51,885 bases of DNA from Gammaproteobacteria bacterium (GTDB lineage: Bacteria; Pseudomonadota; Gammaproteobacteria; Pseudomonadales; Pseudomonadaceae): the NCBI GenBank assembly GCA_903970465.1, contig CAJCIO010000125.1, positions 1 through 51,885 of the forward strand. Direction: 5' to 3'. Shown here one piece after another: positions 25,454 through 35,943 of the stretch. Each line of letters opens with the position of its first letter. The stretch's first letter is position 1. Below the pieces are notes generated by a model. That model made no database searches and was not told where the DNA came from. It saw nothing but the letters and a program-made list of their open reading frames with translations. The position numbers were made by a program, and so were the translations under genes.

Positions 25454-26743
25454 ATGACAACAACTCATTACACGGGAGAGGAGCGCAAGAAGCGCATCTT
25501 CGCTATCGTCGGTGCCTCTTCGGGCAACTTGGTGGAGTGGTTCGACTTTTACGTCTACGCCTTCTGCGCCATTTATTTCGCCCCTGCGTTTTTCCCTTCC
25601 GACAACCCGACGGTTCAGCTGGTAAACACCGCCGGTGTGTTCGCCGCAGGCTTTTTGATGCGGCCCATTGGCGGCTGGCTGTTTGGCCGTGTGGCCGACA
25701 AGCACGGGCGCAAGAACTCGATGATGATCTCGGTGCTGATGATGTGCTTCGGCTCGTTGGTCATTGCCTTCTTGCCGACCTACGCCAACATCGGCGTATG
25801 GGCGCCGATCATCCTGCTGCTGGCGCGCCTGTTCCAGGGGCTGTCGGTGGGCGGTGAATATGGCACCACCGCCACCTACATGAGTGAAGTGGCATTGCGT
25901 GGCCAGCGCGGCTTCTTCGCCTCGTTCCAATACGTGACCCTGATCGGCGGCCAGTTGCTGGCGGTGCTGACGGTGGTGATCCTCCAGCAGTTTCTCGACG
26001 AGCCCGAACTGAAGGCCTGGGGCTGGCGCATTCCGTTCGTGGTCGGTGCCGTTGCCGCAGTGATCTCGCTGCTGCTGCGTCGCACGCTTGAAGAAACCAG
26101 CACCGCCGAAACCCGCGCCGACAAGGACGCCGGCAGCATTGCCAGTCTGTTCAAGAATCACACCGCGGCCTTCATCACCGTGCTCGGCTACACCGCCGGT
26201 GGCTCGCTGATTTTCTACACCTTCACCACGTACATGCAGAAGTACCTGGTCAACACGGCGGGCATGCACGCCAAGACCGCCAGCTACATCATGACCGGCG
26301 CACTGTTCTGCTATATGTGCATGCAGCCGTTGTTCGGCATGCTGGCCGACAGGATTGGCCGACGTAAATCCATGCTGTGGTTCGGTGCGTTGGGCGCGCT
26401 GTGCGTGTTCCCGATCCTGATTGCGTTGAAAACCGTGACCAGTCCGTTCCTGGCATTCGTGCTGATCACCCTGGCACTGGCCATCGTCAGCCTCTATACC
26501 TCGATCAGCGGCCTGGTCAAAGCCGAGATGTTCCCGCCGCAAGTACGTGCGCTCGGGGTCGGCCTGGCCTACGCGGTAGCCAACGCGATCTTCGGTGGCT
26601 CGGCAGAATACGTCGCCCTGCAGCTCAAGGCCGGGGGCAGCGAAAACACCTTCTACTGGTACGTGACAGTGATGATGGTGATTGCTTTCCTGTTCAGCCT
26701 GCGCTTGCCCAAAGAGCCCAAGTACCTGCACCAGGATCATTGA
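25454..26743 (+). CDS. pcaT: Beta-ketoadipate/dicarboxylate MHS transporter PcaT
   Basis: An inner-membrane proton symporter of the metabolite:H+ symporter branch of MFS. Encodes 429 residues starting [13 protein letters not shown]. Signature blocks: [20 protein letters not shown], the loop motif [49 protein letters not shown], and [13 protein letters not shown]. In P. putida PcaT imports beta-ketoadipate and adipate-like acids. An in-frame extension to 25385 is not family-like. It heads the run pcaT-pcaB-pcaD-pcaC, with gaps of 46, 23 and 22 bases. Confidence 0.93.
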   Translation: MTTTHYTGEERKKRIFAIVGASSGNLVEWFDFYVYAFCAIYFAPAFFPSDNPTVQLVNTAGVFAAGFLMRPIGGWLFGRVADKHGRKNSMMISVLMMCFGSLVIAFLPTYANIGVWAPIILLLARLFQGLSVGGEYGTTATYMSEVALRGQRGFFASFQYVTLIGGQLLAVLTVVILQQFLDEPELKAWGWRIPFVVGAVAAVISLLLRRTLEETSTAETRADKDAGSIASLFKNHTAAFITVLGYTAGGSLIFYTFTTYMQKYLVNTAGMHAKTASYIMTGALFCYMCMQPLFGMLADRIGRRKSMLWFGALGALCVFPILIALKTVTSPFLAFVLITLALAIVSLYTSISGLVKAEMFPPQVRALGVGLAYAVANAIFGGSAEYVALQLKAGGSENTFYWYVTVMMVIAFLFSLRLPKEPKYLHQDH

Positions 26744-26750
26744 TCCATCC

Positions 26751-26773
26751 GCGCACCCGATAGTCGGGCGCGC
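26751..26773. other. Inverted repeat between pcaT and pcaB
   Basis: GCGCACCCGA and TCGGGCGCGC surround TAG with one mismatch. No T run follows on the plus strand, so it is more likely an RNA-stabilising hairpin or binding site than a terminator. Its centre reads CGATAGTCG, the same word found in the pcaF operator. Confidence 0.4.
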
Positions 26774-26789
26774 CTTGAGAGGTTGAGTT

Positions 26790-28166
26790 ATGAGCGACAG
26801 ACCGAGCAACCAGTTGTTCGATGCCTACTTCACCCGCCGCGACATGCGCGAGGTATTTTCCGACCGCGGGCGGGTTCAGGGCATGCTGGATTTCGAGGCC
26901 GGTCTGGCGCGCGCCGAAGCCGAGGTGGGGGTGATCCCCAGTGAGGCCGTGGCTTCTATCGAGGCGGCGTGCGACGCCGGCCTCTACGATTTCGAGGCAC
27001 TGGGCGAGGCGATCGTCAGTGCCGGCAACTCTGCTATTCCACTGGTGAAGATGCTCGGCAAGCGAATCGCCGAAAAGGACGCCGGCGCCGAGCGTTTCGT
27101 GCACCTGGGCGCTACCAGTCAGGACGTGATGGACAGCGGTCTGGTGCTGCAACTGCGCGCTGCGCTGGCGCTGCTGGAAGCCGACCTTGGCGAGTTGGCC
27201 ACCGTGCTGGCTGCGCAGGCGCAACGCTATGCCGCCACACCCATGGCCGGGCGTACCTGGCTGCAGCATGCCACGCCAGTGACCTTGGGGATGAAGATCG
27301 CCGGTTGGCTGGGGGCTGTCACGCGTCACCGCGAGCGCCTGGGTGAAATCAAGCCGCGCCTGCTGGTGCTGCAGTTCGGTGGCGCCTCGGGCAGCCTCGC
27401 GGCGCTGGGCGACAATGCCCTGCCGATCGCCGAAGCGCTGGCACGCACGCTGGATCTGAGCTTGCCCGAGCAACCTTGGCACACCCAGCGCGATCGCCTG
27501 GTGGAGTTCGCTGCGGTGCTTGGGCTGATCGCCGGCAGCCTCGGCAAGCTGGGTCGTGATGTCAGCTTGCTGATGCAGACCGAGGCCGCCGAAGTGTTCG
27601 AGCCCTCGGCGCCGGGCAAGGGCGGCTCGTCGACCATGCCGCACAAACGCAATCCGGTCGGCGCCGCGGTGCTGATCGGCGCCGCCAGCCGGGTGCCGGG
27701 GCTGGTCTCGACCATGTTCGCCGCCATGCCCCAGGAGCACGAGCGCAGCCTCGGTCTTTGGCACGCCGAATGGGACACCCTGCCGGAGATCTGCTGCCTG
27801 GTCTCGGGCGCGCTGCAGCAGGCCCTGCTGTTTGCCAAGGGGCTGGAAGTGGACGCCGCGCGCATGGCCAAGAACCTCGACCTGACGCAGGGGCTGGTGC
27901 TGGCCGAAGCGGTCAGTATCGTCCTCGCCCAGCGCCTGGGGCGTGACACCGCCCACCACCTGCTGGAGCAGTGCTGCAAGCGCGCAGTGGCCGAAGGTCG
28001 ACACCTGCGTGCGGTGCTGGGCGACGATGCTCAGGTCACCGCCGAATTGTCGGCCAGCGAACTGGACCGCCTGCTGGATCCGGCCCACTACCTCGGTCAG
28101 GCGCAAGTCTGGGTCGAGCGTGCGGTGGCCGAGCACATCCGTTTCGAACACTCAAACCACGCCTGA
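26790..28166 (+). CDS. pcaB: 3-Carboxy-cis,cis-muconate cycloisomerase
   Basis: Lactonises 3-carboxy-cis,cis-muconate, the product of protocatechuate 3,4-dioxygenase, to gamma-carboxymuconolactone. Encodes 458 residues of the fumarase/aspartase superfamily. FVHLGATSQDVMDSGLVLQL is the first conserved region and WLQHATPVTLGMKIAGWL the second. GKGGSSTMPHKRNPVG is the superfamily signature with the catalytic Ser loop. The N-terminal NQLFDAYFTRRDMREVFSDRG is typical of PcaB. AGAGG lies upstream of the ATG. Confidence 0.97.
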   Translation: MSDRPSNQLFDAYFTRRDMREVFSDRGRVQGMLDFEAGLARAEAEVGVIPSEAVASIEAACDAGLYDFEALGEAIVSAGNSAIPLVKMLGKRIAEKDAGAERFVHLGATSQDVMDSGLVLQLRAALALLEADLGELATVLAAQAQRYAATPMAGRTWLQHATPVTLGMKIAGWLGAVTRHRERLGEIKPRLLVLQFGGASGSLAALGDNALPIAEALARTLDLSLPEQPWHTQRDRLVEFAAVLGLIAGSLGKLGRDVSLLMQTEAAEVFEPSAPGKGGSSTMPHKRNPVGAAVLIGAASRVPGLVSTMFAAMPQEHERSLGLWHAEWDTLPEICCLVSGALQQALLFAKGLEVDAARMAKNLDLTQGLVLAEAVSIVLAQRLGRDTAHHLLEQCCKRAVAEGRHLRAVLGDDAQVTAELSASELDRLLDPAHYLGQAQVWVERAVAEHIRFEHSNHA

Positions 28167-28189
28167 TCAATGCGTGAAGGAGACTGCCC

Positions 28190-28987
28190 GTGGGAAGCGT
28201 ACAACTCGCCGATGGCGAACTGAACTACCAGCTCGATGGCCCGAGCGACGCGCCAGTGCTGGTGTTGTCCAACTCGTTGGGCACCAACTTGCACATGTGG
28301 GACACCCAGATCCCGGCCCTGACCCAGCATTTTCGCGTGCTGCGCTACGACACTCGCGGCCATGGCCAGTCGCTGGTCACGCCGGGGCCATACAGCATCG
28401 AGCAACTGGGCAAGGACGTACTGGCGCTGCTCGACGCGCTGAACATCGACCGGGCACATTTCTGTGGTCTGTCCATGGGCGGACTGATCGGGCAGTGGCT
28501 GGGCATCAATGCCGGCGCGCGCCTGCGTCGTCTGGTAGTGTGCAACACGGCCGCCAAGATCGGCACGCCGGACATCTGGAATCCGCGTATCGAGATGGTC
28601 CTGCGCGATCGTGAGGCCGCCATGGTCGGCCTGCGCGATGCCTCCATCGCCCGCTGGTTCACCGCAGACTACGCCGAGGCTCATCCGGACCAGGCCACGC
28701 GCATTACCGATATGCTGGCCTCGACCAACCCCGAGGGCTATGCGGCCAACTGCGGTGCGGTGCGCGATGCTGATTTCCGCGAGCAACTGGGTGCTATCAA
28801 GGTGCCGCTGCTGGTGATCGCTGGTACCGAAGACGCGGTGACGCCACCCGCTGGCAGCCTGTTCATCCAGGAGCACGTGAAGGGCGCCGAATACACCGAA
28901 TTCCACGCGGCACATCTGTCCAACGTGCAGGCGGGCGATGCGTTCAGTCAGCGCGTGATCGAATTCCTGCTGAGCAAGAGCCTTTAA
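28190..28987 (+). CDS. pcaD: Beta-ketoadipate enol-lactone hydrolase
   Basis: Hydrolyses beta-ketoadipate enol-lactone to beta-ketoadipate. Encodes 265 residues, an alpha/beta hydrolase. GTNLHMWDTQIP follows the oxyanion strand, RYDTRGHGQS is typical, nucleophile Ser95 lies in FCGLSMGGLIGQW, an acid lies in IAGTEDAVTPP and the His in HAAHLSNVQ. GTG start with AAGGAG eight bases upstream. Separate from pcaC (in some bacteria the two are fused as pcaL). Confidence 0.96.
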   Translation: MGSVQLADGELNYQLDGPSDAPVLVLSNSLGTNLHMWDTQIPALTQHFRVLRYDTRGHGQSLVTPGPYSIEQLGKDVLALLDALNIDRAHFCGLSMGGLIGQWLGINAGARLRRLVVCNTAAKIGTPDIWNPRIEMVLRDREAAMVGLRDASIARWFTADYAEAHPDQATRITDMLASTNPEGYAANCGAVRDADFREQLGAIKVPLLVIAGTEDAVTPPAGSLFIQEHVKGAEYTEFHAAHLSNVQAGDAFSQRVIEFLLSKSL

Positions 28988-29009
28988 AAGACTATCTGGG
29001 AGGTCCGTT

Positions 29010-29405
29010 GTGGACGAGAAAGAACGTTACGAAGCCGGCATGCAAGTGCGTCGCGCGGTGCTGGGCGAAGCCCATGTGGATCGCAGTCTGAAGAACCTCA
29101 CCGAGTTCAACTCGGAGTTCCAGGAAATGATCACCCGCCACGCCTGGGGTGATATCTGGACGCGCCCGGGCCTGCCGCGTCACACCCGCAGTCTGATCAC
29201 CATCGCCATGTTGATCGGCATGAACCGCAATGACGAACTCAAGCTGCATCTGCGCGCTGCTGCCAACAATGGCGTGACCCGTGCCGAGATCAAGGAAGTG
29301 CTGATGCAGAGCGCGATCTACTGTGGTATCCCGGCCGCCAACGCGACGTTCCACCTGGCTGAATCGGTGTGGGACGAACTGGGTGTCGAGTCCCGCGAGG
29401 GCTGA
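29010..29405 (+). CDS. pcaC: 4-Carboxymuconolactone decarboxylase
   Basis: Decarboxylates gamma-carboxymuconolactone to the enol-lactone used by PcaD. Its 131 residues are normal size. The CMD fold with FNSEFQEMITRHAWGDIWTRPGLP, SLITIAMLIGMNRNDELKLHLRAAANNG and EIKEVLMQSAIYCGIPAANATF is complete. GTG start with GGGAGG six bases upstream. It is the last gene of the operon, ending before a strong terminator. Confidence 0.97.
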   Translation: MDEKERYEAGMQVRRAVLGEAHVDRSLKNLTEFNSEFQEMITRHAWGDIWTRPGLPRHTRSLITIAMLIGMNRNDELKLHLRAAANNGVTRAEIKEVLMQSAIYCGIPAANATFHLAESVWDELGVESREG

Positions 29406-29425
29406 TTTTTTGTCTGCATTAACCA

Positions 29426-29455
29426 GAACCCCCGCTGAGTGCGGGGGTTCTTGTT
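29426..29455. terminator. Terminator shared by pcaC and the porin gene
   Basis: A 10-bp perfect stem (GAACCCCCGC at 29426-29435, GCGGGGGTTC at 29441-29450) has TTGTT following on the plus strand. It lies between two convergent genes. Confidence 0.85.
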
Positions 29456-29471
29456 CATGCAGTCTGGGTGT

Positions 29472-30788
29472 TTACAGGAACGAAATCGGATACTGGATGA
29501 TCACCCGGTTCTCGTCGAAGCTGTTGGTGTTGCCATAGTTGCGGCGCAGGCTGGAGTTCCTCCAGCGCAGCGACAGGTTCTTGAAGGTACCACTTTGCAG
29601 CACGTACGCGACCTCGGTTTCGCGGCCGCGATCTTCACCATCGGTGACGCCGTTGGAGTGCACGTTGGAGCCTTCGATAAAGCGGTTCATCAAGGTCAGG
29701 CCCGGTACGCCGAGGCCGGCGAAGTTGTAGTCATGGCGGACCTGCCAGGACTTCTCGTCCTTGAGCTCGTAACTCCAGCCGTAGCTGTCGTTCGCCAAAG
29801 TGCCGCCGCTGGTGCCGGCAATGCGCTGCCAGGCGGCTTCGCCCATGACTTTTTGCAAGCCGACGTAGAAGGTGTTGAAGCCGACCTTGAGCGAGAACAG
29901 CCCGGACATGGTGCGGTTGTCCTGATCGCCTGCCAGACCCGAGCCATCGGTATCACCGATGAAGTAACCGAGGTTGGCGCCCGCAGTGATGTTGTCGGTG
30001 ATCGGTTGCGAGTGCAGGACCTGGAAGTATTTCTGGTGGTAGATATCTTCCAGCTGACCGTACCAGGCCCCCACCAAGGTACGTTTGTCGTTGAAGGTGT
30101 ACTCGGCGCCGGCAAAGTTGTAGTGGTCGCCGCTGATGCTTGGTTTGCCGTGGATCGTGGTCCCGGCGGTATTGAGCGACAGGCGCTCCATGCTGGCATC
30201 GTTACGCTGGCTGTTGCCGCTGAACTGACCCGCATAGAGGGTCACGTCCTTGATCTCCTTGGAGGTCAGTTGCCCGCCTTTCAATGTCTGAGGCAGCGAA
30301 CGGCCGTCGTCAGCACGGACGATCGGCAGCACTGGCATCCATTCGCCGATTTTCAGTTCGGTCTTGGAGATTTTCGCCTTGCCGGCGATCGCCAGTCGTC
30401 CGAATGAGTCGGCCGGCGTGTTGTTGTCATGCACCGGCAGCAGTTGCGAGCCGTAGGTGCCTCTGCCGCCATCAAGCTTGTATGACATCAAGCCCAGTAC
30501 GTCGACACCAAAGCCCACCAAGCCGTTAGTGAAACCGGACTTGGCATCGAGGATGAAGCTTTGTGTCCATTCGTCTGCCGCGCCGCGGTGGGTCGCGCCT
30601 GGCACGACGACCGATTTGCCGTTATCAACGAAGTTGCGGTTGAAATAGAAATTGCGCAGGTTGAGGTTGACCTTGGCATCTTCGACGAAGCCATGGGCGT
30701 CGTCAGCGAAGCTCGGAGCGCCGGCGCCCAGTGTCGCCAGCGTCAGGAGGCTGAGGGTAACGTGGTGTTTGCGTGTGTGTTTGCTCAT
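29472..30788 (-). CDS. OprD-family outer-membrane porin (BenF/OpdK-like)
   Basis: Encodes 438 residues from the ATG at 30788 (MSKHTRKHHVTLSLLTLATL), giving a Sec signal cleaved near APSFA. An 18-strand-type OprD barrel follows: GFVEDAKVNLNLRNFYFNRNF, DEWTQSFILDAKSGFTNGLVGFGVDVLG, KIGEWMPVLPIVRADDGRSLPQTLKGG (the constriction loop 3 region), ending VIIQYPISFL with a terminal aromatic/Leu end. OprD-type channels in this branch take up benzoate, vanillate or related aromatic acids. Its place behind pcaC suggests supply for this pathway. A CA-rich Crc/Hfq-like word (AATAAAAA) overlaps the start codon. Confidence 0.92.
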   Translation of the reverse strand: MSKHTRKHHVTLSLLTLATLGAGAPSFADDAHGFVEDAKVNLNLRNFYFNRNFVDNGKSVVVPGATHRGAADEWTQSFILDAKSGFTNGLVGFGVDVLGLMSYKLDGGRGTYGSQLLPVHDNNTPADSFGRLAIAGKAKISKTELKIGEWMPVLPIVRADDGRSLPQTLKGGQLTSKEIKDVTLYAGQFSGNSQRNDASMERLSLNTAGTTIHGKPSISGDHYNFAGAEYTFNDKRTLVGAWYGQLEDIYHQKYFQVLHSQPITDNITAGANLGYFIGDTDGSGLAGDQDNRTMSGLFSLKVGFNTFYVGLQKVMGEAAWQRIAGTSGGTLANDSYGWSYELKDEKSWQVRHDYNFAGLGVPGLTLMNRFIEGSNVHSNGVTDGEDRGRETEVAYVLQSGTFKNLSLRWRNSSLRRNYGNTNSFDENRVIIQYPISFL

Positions 30789-30795
30789 TTTTATT

Positions 30796-31280
30796 GTGTG
30801 CTCTTTTGGTGATCTGAATGCAGGCGCAAGCCGCAACGTCAATGTCGCAATCGTGATGTTCAGTCGTTCGGATGCCGTCAGCGCAAAACGCCGGCGCATC
30901 TTGAAGAGATCAATCGAGTAGGGGAGTGCGCATGGACATGGGGCTCAACCTTTTGTTATTTATTGTTGGTTATCGTATGGTCCGACGTTTTCTTTAACCT
31001 CTGCTCCGCGAAGGTACAGGAGGATGTTTCGGTAAGCGGATGGTGCAATCTCGACCCGGAGTGGGTCAATTCGCCGCATCGGAATCTGGGCGATAAGCGA
31101 ACACTAACTGTTTGGTTAATTTTGTGTCAAGTTGTCGTACAGGTAGCGAAGTTGAATTTGTAGCAGGGGAATCTGGCGGCGTCCAGTTTTTACTAAAGTC
31201 CCGTTGGTTTGCCTATAGCGATAACGTTTCAGCCACGTTAGAACTGCTATCAATTGAAGGATGATCATCGTACAAGCGAA
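30796..31280. other. Control region of the porin gene
   Basis: About 490 bases without a gene. The stretch next to the porin holds its promoter on the minus strand, but no clear sigma70 pair or PcaR word is seen. The section 31080-31180 is AT-rich (for example AACTGTTTGGTTAATTTTGTGTCAA, read in parts). The frames here are short and lack ribosome sites. Confidence 0.4.
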
Positions 31281-31310
31281 AAAAAGCCCACCAGAAGGTG
31301 GGCTTTTTTA
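31281..31310. terminator. Terminator of the ttgABC operon
   Basis: A 12-bp perfect stem, AAAAAGCCCACC and GGTGGGCTTTTT, closes on AGAA, with T runs both ways. It lies 18 bases beyond the ttgC stop. Confidence 0.9.
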
Positions 31311-31327
31311 GTCCGCAAAGGCCGTTA

Positions 31328-32782
31328 TCAGGTCTTTGGCGGCTTGCCATCAGCTGCCTGAATCGGTTGCCCGGTCTGTTCGACCCAGCCTCCGCCCAGT
31401 GCTTTGTAAAGCGTGATCTCGGCACTCAGTTGCGACAGGCGATCGGTAATCAGTGTCTGTTGGGCACTGAACAGCGAGCGCTGGGCATCGAGGAAGGTCA
31501 GGTTGCTGTCCACACCGATACGATAACGACGCTCGGCCAGGCGGTAGTAATCCTGGTTGGCCTGGACGAAATCACGCTGGGCTTGCAACTGATCGTTGTA
31601 AGTCTTGCGTGCGGTCAAGCCGTCCGAGACTTCCTGGAAGGCGGTCTGGATGGCTTTCTCGTAGTTGGCGACGTTGATGTCTTTTTGCAGCTTGGCGTAA
31701 TCCAGATTCGCTTCGAGCTGGCCAAAGTAGAAGATTGGCACGTTAATGGTCGGCGTGAACGACCAACTGCCTTGGCCACCCTTGAACAGGTTGCCCAACT
31801 CGGCGCTGGACGAACCGGCGCCTGCGGTCAGGGTGATGCTCGGGAAGAACGCCGCGCGTGCTGCACCGATATTGGCGTTGGACGCCTTCAGGGTGTACTC
31901 GGCCTGGAGAATGTCCGGACGACGAGTCAGCAGGTCCGAAGGCAGGCCTGCTGGCACTTCGGTCAGCATGTCGCCGTCCAGAGGCTGGTTCGGCGCCAGA
32001 TTGGCCGGCAGCCCGGTGCCCAGCAGCAGCACCAGAGCGTTTTCGTCCTGAGCGACCTGGCGCTGGTAGCGCGCCAAGGAAGCACGGGCACTCTCGACCG
32101 AAGTCCGCGCCTGGGCCAGATCCAGCGCCGAAGACACGCCGACTTCGCTGCTGCGCGAGGTCAGGCGCAGACTTTCTTCGTACGTCTTGAGGGTGTCCTG
32201 AGTCAGCTTCAGCAGTTCGCGGTCGGCCTCCCAGGTCATATACGCCGTGGCCACGCTGGCCACCAGGCTGATCTGCGTGGAGCGGCGTGCTTCTTCGGTG
32301 GAGAAGTAGCTCTGCAACGCTTGCTCCGTCAGGCTGCGAACCCGGCCAAACAAATCCAGCTCGTAAGACGAAATGCCCACTTGGGCCGAGTAGCTGCCGC
32401 TGGTGGTGGTCTGTTGCGAGATGCTCAGGTCAGCTGGCGTACGCTGACGCGTCCCCGTGACCGTACCGGCGATGGCCGGGAACAGGTCAGCACGCTGAAT
32501 GCGGTACTGAGCCTGGAAGGCCTCGACGTTCAGTGCCGCGACCTTGAGATCGCGGTTGTTGGTCAGTGCCACCTGGATCAGTTGCTGCAGCGCCGGGTCG
32601 CGGAAAAACTGCCGCCAGCCCTGCTCGGCGGCGGCGACGTTGGCCGCCTGGGCAGGCGCGTACGCCGGCCCTTGCGGGTACTGATTGACGACCGGTGACT
32701 GCGGCGTCTTGTAATCGGGGATCAACGAGCATCCGCTGAGGATGACGGCGGTCACCGCGATGGAGATCAGTGACTTGCTCAT
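31328..32782 (-). CDS. ttgC: RND efflux outer-membrane channel TtgC
   Basis: The TolC/OprM-type outer-membrane factor of the TtgABC pump. Encodes 484 residues. The lipoprotein signal is [20 protein letters not shown] with Cys18. Two repeats of the family follow: [32 protein letters not shown] and [32 protein letters not shown]. The second-half helix [36 protein letters not shown] is also typical. It overlaps the ttgB stop by four bases, so it is the third gene of the operon. Confidence 0.96.
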   Translation of the reverse strand: MSKSLISIAVTAVILSGCSLIPDYKTPQSPVVNQYPQGPAYAPAQAANVAAAEQGWRQFFRDPALQQLIQVALTNNRDLKVAALNVEAFQAQYRIQRADLFPAIAGTVTGTRQRTPADLSISQQTTTSGSYSAQVGISSYELDLFGRVRSLTEQALQSYFSTEEARRSTQISLVASVATAYMTWEADRELLKLTQDTLKTYEESLRLTSRSSEVGVSSALDLAQARTSVESARASLARYQRQVAQDENALVLLLGTGLPANLAPNQPLDGDMLTEVPAGLPSDLLTRRPDILQAEYTLKASNANIGAARAAFFPSITLTAGAGSSSAELGNLFKGGQGSWSFTPTINVPIFYFGQLEANLDYAKLQKDINVANYEKAIQTAFQEVSDGLTARKTYNDQLQAQRDFVQANQDYYRLAERRYRIGVDSNLTFLDAQRSLFSAQQTLITDRLSQLSAEITLYKALGGGWVEQTGQPIQAADGKPPKT

Positions 32783-35700
32783 TGGCCAGCCTCATCGTGT
32801 GAAATTTGGTTCTTTGGCGCTTTGTCTTTGTCCTTGCCCTTGAAGAGCGACGACACGGCCACGAAGAACATCGGCACCCAGAAGATCGCCAAGGTAGTGG
32901 CTGTGAGCATACCGCCGATCACACCGGTACCGATGGCGTGCTGGCTGCCTGAGCCGGCGCCACTGGAGATGGCCAGTGGCACAACGCCGAGGATGAACGC
33001 CATGGACGTCATCACAATCGGGCGAAGCCGCATGCGGCAGGCCTCGACGGCCGACTCGACCAAGCCCTTGCCCTGTTCGTGCAGTTCTTTGGCGAACTCG
33101 ACGATCAGGATGGCGTTTTTCGCCGCCAGCCCCACCGTCACCAGCAGGCCCACCTGGAAGAACACATCGTTGGACAGCCCGCGCAGGTGAGTGGCGATCA
33201 ATGCACCGACCACACCTAGTGGTACCACGAGGATGACCGCGATCGGAATCGACCAGCTTTCATACAGGGCCGCGAGGCAGAGGAACACCATCAGGATGGA
33301 GATCGAATACAGTACCGGCGTCTGCGAACCTGAGAGTTTTTCCTCGTAGGACAGACCGGTGAACGAGTAACCGATACCGGCTGGGAGTTTCTTGGCGATG
33401 GCTTCGACTTCATCCATGGCCTGACCCGTACTGTAGCCCGCTGCCGGCGAACCTAGAATCTCGACCGCCGCTACACCGTTGTAACGCTCCAGTTTCGGCG
33501 AGCCGTAGACCCACTTGCCGGTAGCGAACGCGGAGAAAGGCACCATGGTCCCGGACGAGTTGCGCACGTACCACTTGTCGAGGTCTTCCGGGCTCATGCG
33601 CGCGCTTGCAATGCCCTGCACGTAAACCTTCTTGACCCGACCGCGGTCGATGAAGTCGTTGACATAGGAGCTACCCAGCGCGGTAGAGATGGTGGTGTTG
33701 ATGTCGGCAATGGAGAGGCCCAAGGCGCGGGTTTTCTCATCGTCGAGTTCAAGCTGGTATTGCGGCTCGTCGCTCAAGCCGTTCGGACGGGTCGCGGCCA
33801 GGATCTTGCTCTGGGCCGCCATGCCGAGGAACTGGTTACGCGCTTCCATGAGCTTTTCATGGCCGACGCCACCTTGATCCTGCAGGTAGAAGTCGAAACC
33901 GGTCGCGTTACCCAGTTCCAGTACCGAAGGCGGTACCACGGCAAACATCATGGAGTCGCGGAAGGAGAAGAACTTCTGCTGCGCGCGTTTGGCAACTTCG
34001 AACACGCTCATTGTGGAGTCGCGGTCTTCCCATGGCTTGAGCAACACGAATGCCAGGCCCGAGCTCTGGCCTCGACCGGCGAAGTTGAAGCCGTTGACGG
34101 TAAATACCGACCCTACTGCCTTGCCTTCGCCGTTCTTTTCATCGAGCAGATACTCGCGCATCTTGTCCAATTGCTGCTGGGTGCGCTCGGCCGAGGAACC
34201 GGCAGGCGTTTGCACCTGGGCGAAGATCACACCTTGGTCTTCATCGGGCAGGAAGGCTGCCGGGATGATGGTGAACAGGTAGATCATCGCGCCGAAAATG
34301 CCCGCATACACAAGGAAGGCCGGGATGCGGTGGGTAACGATCTTCTTCACGCCGCCTTCGTAGTGGTCTACACCGCGGTCGAACATGCGGTTGAACCAGC
34401 CGAAGAAGCCACGTTTGGGTTGGCCGTGTTTGTCTGCATCGATGGGCTTGAGCATGGTGGCGCACAGCGCCGGGGTGAAGATCAGTGCAACCAGCACCGA
34501 CAGCGCCATCGCCGAAACGATGGTGATCGAGAACTGTTTGTAGATTACACCGGTGGAACCACCGAAGAACGCCATTGGCAGCAGTACTGCCGAGAGCACC
34601 ATGGCAATACCGACCAGCGCCCCCTGGATCTGCCCCATGGACTTCTTGGTGGCCTCCTTGGGCGTCATGTGCTCCTCTGCCATGACCCGTTCGACGTTTT
34701 CCACCACCACGATGGCGTCGTCCACCAATAGACCGATGGCCAGAATCATGCCGAACATGGTCAGGGTGTTGATGGTGAAGCCCGCTGCCGCGAGAATCCC
34801 GAAGGTACCCAGCAATACCACCGGTACAGTCATGGTGGTGATGAGGGTGGCACGCAGGTTCTGCAGGAACAGGTACATCACCAGGAACACCAGGATGATC
34901 GCCTCGACCAGGGTTTCCACTACACCGGTGATCGATTCTTTGACCACTGGCGTGGTGTCATACGGATAAACCGCTTTCATGCCTGGCGGGAAGAACGGTT
35001 CGAGGGTAGCAATGGTCTTGCGGATCGCTGCGGCGGTGTCCAGGGCGTTGGCACCCGGGGCCAGCTTGATCGCCATACCGGAGGCGGCCTTGCCGTTGTA
35101 CTGCGCATCGACAGCGTAGTTCTGGCCGCCCAGGGCTACGTCGGCGACATCCTTGACGCGCACTTGGGAGCCATCAGGATTGACCTTGAGCAAGATGTTC
35201 TTGAACTGGTCGGCAGTCTGCAGACGGGTCTTGCCGATGATGGTTGCGTTCAACTGCTGGCCTGGCACGGCAGGCAGGCCGCCGATCTGGCCGGACGAAA
35301 CCTGCACGTTCTGCGCAGTAATGGCCGTCGAGACATCGCCTGGGTTTAGCTGATAGTTGTTCAGCTTGGCCGGGTCGAGCCAGATACGCATAGCGTACTG
35401 AGAACCGAACACCTGGAAGTCACCCACGCCGTTGGTGCGCGAGATCGGGTCCTGGATGTTGGAAACGATGTAGTTGGACAGATCGTCCTTGGTCATGGCG
35501 CCGTCGGTAGACACCAAGCCGATCACCAACAGGAAGTTTTTCACTGCCTTGGTGACTCGGATGCCCTGCTGCTGTACTTCCTGCGGCAACAGTGGGGTAG
35601 CCAGGTTGAGTTTGTTCTGCACCTGGACCTGGGCGATGTCGGGGTTGGTGCCCTGGTTGAAGGTGGCGGTGATGGTCATGCTGCCATCGCTGTCACTTTC

Positions 35701-35940
35701 CGACGATACGTAACGCAGGTTGTCGATACCGTTGAGCTGCTGCTCGATGACCTGAACCACGGTGTCCTGCACGGTTTGCGCCGAGGCGCCCGGGTAGGTG
35801 ACCTGGATCGCAATCGCCGGCGGCGCGATCGACGGGTACTGGTTGATCGGTAGGTTGAAGATCGAGATCCCCCCCACGAACATGATCACCAGCGCGATCA
35901 CCCAGGCAAAGATGGGGCGGTCGATAAAGAATTTCGACAT
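32779..35940 (-). CDS. ttgB: RND efflux inner-membrane transporter TtgB
   Basis: The proton-driven HAE-1 pump of the TtgABC system, which exports antibiotics, solvents such as toluene and plant antimicrobials. Encodes 1053 residues, full length. The N terminus is [41 protein letters not shown]. The transmembrane motif [23 protein letters not shown] carries the adjacent proton-relay aspartates in helix 4. [25 protein letters not shown] follows. The pore-domain sections [11 protein letters not shown] and [10 protein letters not shown] fit the AcrB/MexB type. It starts 3 bases after the ttgA stop. Confidence 0.97.
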   Translation of the reverse strand: MSKFFIDRPIFAWVIALVIMFVGGISIFNLPINQYPSIAPPAIAIQVTYPGASAQTVQDTVVQVIEQQLNGIDNLRYVSSESDSDGSMTITATFNQGTNPDIAQVQVQNKLNLATPLLPQEVQQQGIRVTKAVKNFLLVIGLVSTDGAMTKDDLSNYIVSNIQDPISRTNGVGDFQVFGSQYAMRIWLDPAKLNNYQLNPGDVSTAITAQNVQVSSGQIGGLPAVPGQQLNATIIGKTRLQTADQFKNILLKVNPDGSQVRVKDVADVALGGQNYAVDAQYNGKAASGMAIKLAPGANALDTAAAIRKTIATLEPFFPPGMKAVYPYDTTPVVKESITGVVETLVEAIILVFLVMYLFLQNLRATLITTMTVPVVLLGTFGILAAAGFTINTLTMFGMILAIGLLVDDAIVVVENVERVMAEEHMTPKEATKKSMGQIQGALVGIAMVLSAVLLPMAFFGGSTGVIYKQFSITIVSAMALSVLVALIFTPALCATMLKPIDADKHGQPKRGFFGWFNRMFDRGVDHYEGGVKKIVTHRIPAFLVYAGIFGAMIYLFTIIPAAFLPDEDQGVIFAQVQTPAGSSAERTQQQLDKMREYLLDEKNGEGKAVGSVFTVNGFNFAGRGQSSGLAFVLLKPWEDRDSTMSVFEVAKRAQQKFFSFRDSMMFAVVPPSVLELGNATGFDFYLQDQGGVGHEKLMEARNQFLGMAAQSKILAATRPNGLSDEPQYQLELDDEKTRALGLSIADINTTISTALGSSYVNDFIDRGRVKKVYVQGIASARMSPEDLDKWYVRNSSGTMVPFSAFATGKWVYGSPKLERYNGVAAVEILGSPAAGYSTGQAMDEVEAIAKKLPAGIGYSFTGLSYEEKLSGSQTPVLYSISILMVFLCLAALYESWSIPIAVILVVPLGVVGALIATHLRGLSNDVFFQVGLLVTVGLAAKNAILIVEFAKELHEQGKGLVESAVEACRMRLRPIVMTSMAFILGVVPLAISSGAGSGSQHAIGTGVIGGMLTATTLAIFWVPMFFVAVSSLFKGKDKDKAPKNQISHDEAGQ

Positions 35941-35943
35941 GGT

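Noticed and set aside
25436..26809. Long minus-strand frame of 457 codons opposite pcaT
   Set aside because: It is an antisense shadow in GC-rich DNA. The translation is rich in His, Gln and Arg with no family motif, while pcaT on the plus strand is certain.
26694..28151. Minus-strand frame of 485 codons opposite pcaB
   Set aside because: Also antisense to a certain enzyme gene, with no motif or ribosome site.
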